Source of the DNA: Elmis aenea
Taxonomy: Eukaryota > Arthropoda > Insecta > Coleoptera > Elmidae
DNA length: 64,000 nt
Direction of reading: 5' to 3'
Assembly: GCA_947652605.1 (NCBI GenBank)
Contig: OX393578.1
Span: 2,294,001-2,358,000 of the forward strand
The notes under the pieces were generated by a model. That model had not been told where the DNA came from. It ran no database searches and saw only the letters and a program-made list of their open reading frames with translations. How positions within the stretch are numbered: the stretch's first letter is position 1; each line of letters begins with the position of its first letter. The position numbers and the translations under genes are program-made. Below are positions 59,151-64,000 of the stretch, piece after piece.

Positions 59151-62100
59151 ATACTAGTATACTAGATACGACAATCTCTTCATGAAATATTTATAGAGGT
59201 AAACGAATTTTCCGCACACAAACCCGAAACCTGCACAGCAACTTTAATAGTTTTTTTAAACAGGATGCGAAAATAGATGTCAGAAAAAATATTTACGTGA
59301 AAACGTAAACACTGGACTGATTTAATGACAACGCTCTTAAAGAGTTGAGCAACACAAATTAGTTACATCAAATAAAAAAGCACTATTAGGCACAATTAGG
59401 GACAACCGAAAAATTATCTACTAATAACACAAAACAGGAAAAATTATTACGTTCTGTATTTAAAGGCAATGAGTAAACACTATCCTTACTTTAGATAAAT
59501 TATTAAACTTTCAATTAGCGTATGCAATTTTGGAAAGAGGCGTTAACACACCACTTGAAGAGTATTTTATATGTTTTTTATTGAAATAATAAACAAACTT
59601 TACGACATTTTTAAGTCGGACTGTGCCAGTCGTTTGGAAGCGTTAAAAGATTCGTTCTTTTTCGAGTAAACACACCACTAAACTTATCTTCAAGGAGAAA
59701 ACGATACAACACCATGTTATTATTCTATTAATATTTCATTATGTATTAGCATTTAATTATCTACAACAAATAAATTATCTATTAATATTTAATGCTCTCA
59801 ACCCATGTAAATACAATTATTACTCCAGGTAAGGATTTTTTGTCGGTAAACTTATATAAAATCGAGAAATTTATTAGCAAGCAGCAAAAAATAATAACCA
59901 CTTGCTTGCAATTACACTTCGTTTATTAATGAGGTGTTGAGCACTAACTAAATACACTAAAGCAACTGTGAGTGCGCAATTAAATTGATGGAAATATGTG
60001 TTTAAGTACCACCAACAGAGTTAACTTAAACATTTCGTTTTATATTGGATAACCGCACACAAGTTTCGACAATAAAATTTACAGTTCACAATTCAAAGCA
60101 GTGCAAATAAACAAATAGACCATAATTATACAGCACATGCCTAAAATAATTACTAATTGAATTATTTAACATGCAAAACGTTAAATTATTTAGGAAATTC
60201 GCTTTTAAGATAAATATACATGTTCAATTTAATGTCACTTATTTCACTTCTAAAAAGAATTGCTTTTATAAGTTTATAGTTCCTTGCTCCATCTTTAGCA
60301 TATAACTTTCTTATTTAAATATGCCTACGCAAATTTTTGACTAAAATAAGAAAATAATGTACTGATGAAGGGGCTGGTCTCGAAACTGGTCTATAGTTTT
60401 TCTACAAAAACATTGTTTATAGACAAAAGGATAAGTGATTTTTTAACTAAACTTCTATACTTTTATTTAATTTGTAGTTTTTCTTCCCTATTTTAATTGC
60501 GTGTCGTTTAAAGCCTACAATATTAACTACATCGTAAAGTCCTTGCAAACTAAAATTTGGGTTATTTAGGACCAATGTTTTTTTAAACAGAAAAGGTACA
60601 GGTTTTTATAGCAGACAGTATAACATTGAATTACTTCCGAATTGCTATTACGTTAAAATGTTTTACTGACTCCCTATGGCTATTTTCAATTAGGCAAAGC
60701 AATAGTGCTTTTAAATTTAAAAACAATTACTAAACAAAAAATTTAGAGCGCAATACACCCATCTACTTTAAACAAGCAGAGACTTGTGCACTGTTATATG
60801 TTAATAAGCTTACAGATTCGTATGAATGCGTCCAAAATTTCAAAATTTAAGCTTCTAGTGTCTTTATGCCAAAAAAAATCTCTATAAGACGAGCAATTTT
60901 TAATTAAACTTGCTTATCGTTTCAGTTTAGAATTCTAAAATGATTCATAATTAGCGGTTTTCCCTTATAAACATTACCTACCTAAAATATCAGATTATGA
61001 TAAGCAGTTTAATGTTACCCATACAAAGAGGAGCATTACATGTTCAGAGGACTAAAATACGCAGAGATAACTTTACAAGAACTGAACAGACAGATTAGGC
61101 CATAGCAAAAACTTTGTCATGCACTGTGTTCGTTTTTGTTACCAAAATCCTTTCAAAATGATAAATAAATGTTGTAAACTACCAGGGCAGGATTTACTTT
61201 AAACCAGACGCCTAGACAGATCAAGTTTTTTAAAATTAAAATTAATATTAATTAAACAAAGCCTACGCCACTGCTTTCAGTTAATGTACACCTTGGCCCC
61301 ACTGTGAAGCGTCCTGTACCCCTTATCAATGGTTTATTTTAAATAAACTTCATAAAAAAAATATTTAATACGAACATAGTTGATTCTAACTTTCATAAAA
61401 TGGAAATCGAACTCAAAACGAAAAATTGTGGCTTAGAAACAGTTGCGTACGTCCGCTGCGCAATTATGCGTGTTTTAACCAAGCCTGACACAATTTTGAA
61501 ACGCACGTTTTAAACCAAAAAAATATTTTCAACAGCCATAGCTTTCCAACATCAAGATAAGTTTGTAATCTCACATAAAACAACAATAAAAATCAGTAGC
61601 AACTTTAATAAGAACAATAAATATCAGTTGCTGTACAATTACTTCTTAAATACAGTTGTAAATCATTATATTAAATGAATATTCATTAGCTAAATGTATA
61701 ATTTATAGCTTTTACTACTTTTTGTACTTACAAGATCATTTTTAAACAATTTAAAGCAAGGTTAGTTCCGGATAACTCAATTATAACACATTTAAATACA
61801 GGTCATTTTTTGTGGGCATGTTGCAAACATACGCACTTCTGATATTTAGGTTATCGGTTAACTAAATGGTACATCCGAATTTCGAAATATTAGCAGCATT
61901 ATTGCGCAACATTTACATATTACCATCTTCGTTGCCATATCATCAGCATAATATAAATATAAATAGTAAATATGGGCTTTTGGTGGATGAAATTGCTTTA
62001 GGCATTAATTAACGTACTAAATGAGCTTTGTACACAAAAATTTGTGTATTAAATGTTTAGGTTTTAGTGTAAATTATGATAGTACAGAAGGCTAACGGCC

Positions 62101-62357
62101 ACACGATTAGTATAATGTCATTAATTGCTGTTCATTATACAGTATAATGAATGAGAATTAATAAAATTATAGTAATTAAGAGACCGCGAGCCTTTAGAAT
62201 TTTTTCAAAGCTCGCAAAATGGGAAATAGCTGTAATATTATACAGTTACAAACTGCAAACAAACAAAAGGGACCTGGTTAGGGACTTGGTTTGCAGACCA
62301 AAAGAACCAATGTTTTTCCAAAGGGTTAGAGTTATTCTATGAACCACCTGGTATATT
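59151..62357. other. Non-coding DNA
   Basis: No gene recognised in about 3.2 kb. It contains one hammerhead-like motif (60358-60396), listed separately. CCAGGGCAGGATTTAC at about 61183 is faintly hAT-like, without a partner. Confidence 0.4.
60358..60396 (+). ncRNA. Hammerhead-ribozyme-like motif with intact core
   Basis: CTGATGA (60362-60368), a weak stem II (GGGG-CTGG-TCTC with wobble pairs), GAAAC, a 2-nt loop, and GTC (60389-60391) follow the order of a type I hammerhead; stem III would be AC/GT. Stem I is short (GTA/TATA region). A similar string occurs at 25405-25440. Probably a Penelope-like element remnant; catalytic activity is uncertain. Confidence 0.35.
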
Positions 62358-62776
62358 TAGGGTGTTTCTTAAATATTGCGAAAAATTCTGGAAGTGATTC
62401 CTTATCGAAAATTAAGGGGGGTATTTCATATAATTTTTTTTCCTTAGACGCCTCCTTTCGGAGTTACACCCCCCCAAAGGGAGCGGTAAAATTCGGTTTT
62501 TATTTTATTTATCAAATTAGATAAATGCAGGAGAATGATATTTGACAGATGTTTTATACTTATTAAAAGGTTTCCCATAGTAATATTTTTAATCATCTCC
62601 CACCTCCACAGGGAACCTACATATATCCAAATTTGAGAAATAAAATAAAAACCTAATTTTACAGCTCCCCTTTAGGGCAGTGTACCTCCGATAGAGGAAA
62701 AAATTTTATATAAAATACCCCACTTAATTTTCGATAAGAAATCACCTTTTTTGCAATATTTAAGTAACACCCTGTA
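62358..62776. mobile_element. Foldback element, short copy of the 54714 family
   Basis: TAGGGTGTTTCTTAAATATT opens the element and its near inverse (AATATTTAAGTAACACCCTGTA) closes it. Internal blocks GGAGTTACACCCCCCC, GGTTTCCCATAGTA and ATCATCTCCCACCT are shared with the 925-bp copy, but the central portion is deleted. Confidence 0.85.
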
Positions 62777-64000
62777 GTTATAGACACAAAATATTATGAA
62801 TCGTTCATCTTATTAGCTAGAATGTAGCAAAATGAATTAAAATAACGTTTCTATACAGCTTTAAGCTGATTGGCTTAGCTATTACAAGCCATTCAAATAA
62901 ACTGTTAAAACAAGGAACTCCTAATAAAAATTATTGCAGTATAGCTTCGCTCAACAAGCCTTTGAAGTCGCTATTAAAACAATATTTCTTCAGATTGTCC
63001 TAATCCTGTATCTCACTTAAAACCCAATTTAAATCACCCTAATGGATCGAGGCAATTCACGTATAAAAATATAAATGCAATGGTTTCTAAACATTCTGAC
63101 CCCGTTCTAGTTTTCCTGTGATTAATGACTGTTCTGTAACTCCAACATTTTTCATAACAGCGCCCTTTTTTGTATCATGAGGATACCACAAACACAAAGT
63201 ACACACTTATAAATCTATACTACTTCACTGTGATAATATTTCTCTTAATAAATCACTTATCTTGTTAAAAAGAGCAGAATTAATGATTATAGTTTCGAAC
63301 AAACTTCTTAGAAAATTACCTTTTCTAGCCCCAATTTCGTTAAATTACTTCTTTGAGCAAACTTACTAGCGATATTTTATAATTAAACACTTACTCATCG
63401 AAATGAATTAATTTTTATTAATATGTCAACGTTTTTATGTCTTAACTTGTAGGTTTTGCACCGTGACCAACCTGGATTTTCCAATTTAAACCAATTACTA
63501 TAGTTTTATGTTCAAAGCATGATATAATTGGCATAAGTATCATGATTAAAATGTGTTGATTCCATCTGAATCGATTTGAGTTGTGCACGTGATAGAACCA
63601 TGAAACAAAAACTTGATTTTCTGGTTGCTAAACCCCAATTCGTATGGAATATAAATGTGCTATTTTATTCAATAACAATCTAGAATGTCGTGACCGCCAA
63701 GGCATCAGTGAACTTCGATATAAACAAGAAACATTCTGGGAAAGCTCAAAACAGGAAACAAGCGGACCGAAGTTGTAAACACACAATTACAGCACAAGAT
63801 TTTAATTATTAGTTAAGTTGAACTGATCGTAATGTACAAACTAATTCATTTCTGTAAGCGATGAAACAATGGAGGCGCTTAATTAAAAGTAAACATTCAA
63901 TGTAGACCAAGCTCCTCAGCAAATTATTACAATTATACACATTTTTGAAGTCATTTTCCAAGAGCATCTTTGTACACGTCAGAACTATGCAAAGTTATAT
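62777..64000. other. AT-rich DNA, nothing recognised
   Basis: Only short chance frames to the window end. Confidence 0.4.

Noticed and set aside
1..64000. tRNA, rRNA or snRNA genes
   Set aside because: I looked for tRNA B-box (GGTTCGAATCC-like) and other conserved RNA strings and found no convincing match. A tRNAscan or Rfam scan would settle it.

Overview
The window is animal nuclear DNA, most likely from an insect and plausibly a beetle. It is AT-rich, its genes are split by introns (several only 51-54 nt), and the two recognisable gene families match insect proteins: the Ih (HCN) channel and the 15-hydroxyprostaglandin dehydrogenase-like short-chain dehydrogenases (SDRs) that insects carry in tandem. 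Much of the rest is decayed transposons: non-LTR retrotransposons, mariner and hAT relics, foldback elements and MITEs. The species call is inference; the gene families are read from translated exons.

Layout. (1) 1-22 kb holds three internal exons of an Ih/HCN channel on the minus strand (17563-17726, 12841-12977, 8785-8922). They encode S1 to S4 and are joined by 4-5 kb introns. The pore, cyclic-nucleotide-binding and N-terminal exons are not in view. The introns hold foldback elements, a 182-bp four-copy satellite with a conserved hairpin core (18159-18885), and LINE and hAT debris. (2) 23.1-38.1 kb holds four SDR genes in tandem on the plus strand, each reconstructed from splice sites into an uninterrupted reading frame: SDR1 (267 aa), SDR2 (307 aa), SDR3 (309 aa) and SDR4 (308 aa). 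SDR2-4 have an extra 5' exon, always 62 nt, which adds a basic leader resembling a mitochondrial presequence. SDR4 has lost the catalytic tyrosine (His instead). Two relics resembling SDR4 lie just upstream of SDR2 and SDR3, so the cluster probably grew by duplication of a two-gene block. (3) 38-64 kb has no confidently coding gene. It holds mariner, LINE, hAT and foldback relics, possible Penelope-type hammerhead ribozyme remnants, and a weak candidate first exon with a perfect CRE at 50797-51047.

How the genes relate. The SDRs share intron positions and most catalytic residues and probably act as NAD-dependent alcohol or lipid dehydrogenases, in the cytosol (SDR1) and possibly in mitochondria (SDR2-4). 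They have no evident functional link with Ih. If the N-terminal Ih exons lie beyond position 64000, the whole SDR cluster is nested antisense in an Ih intron.
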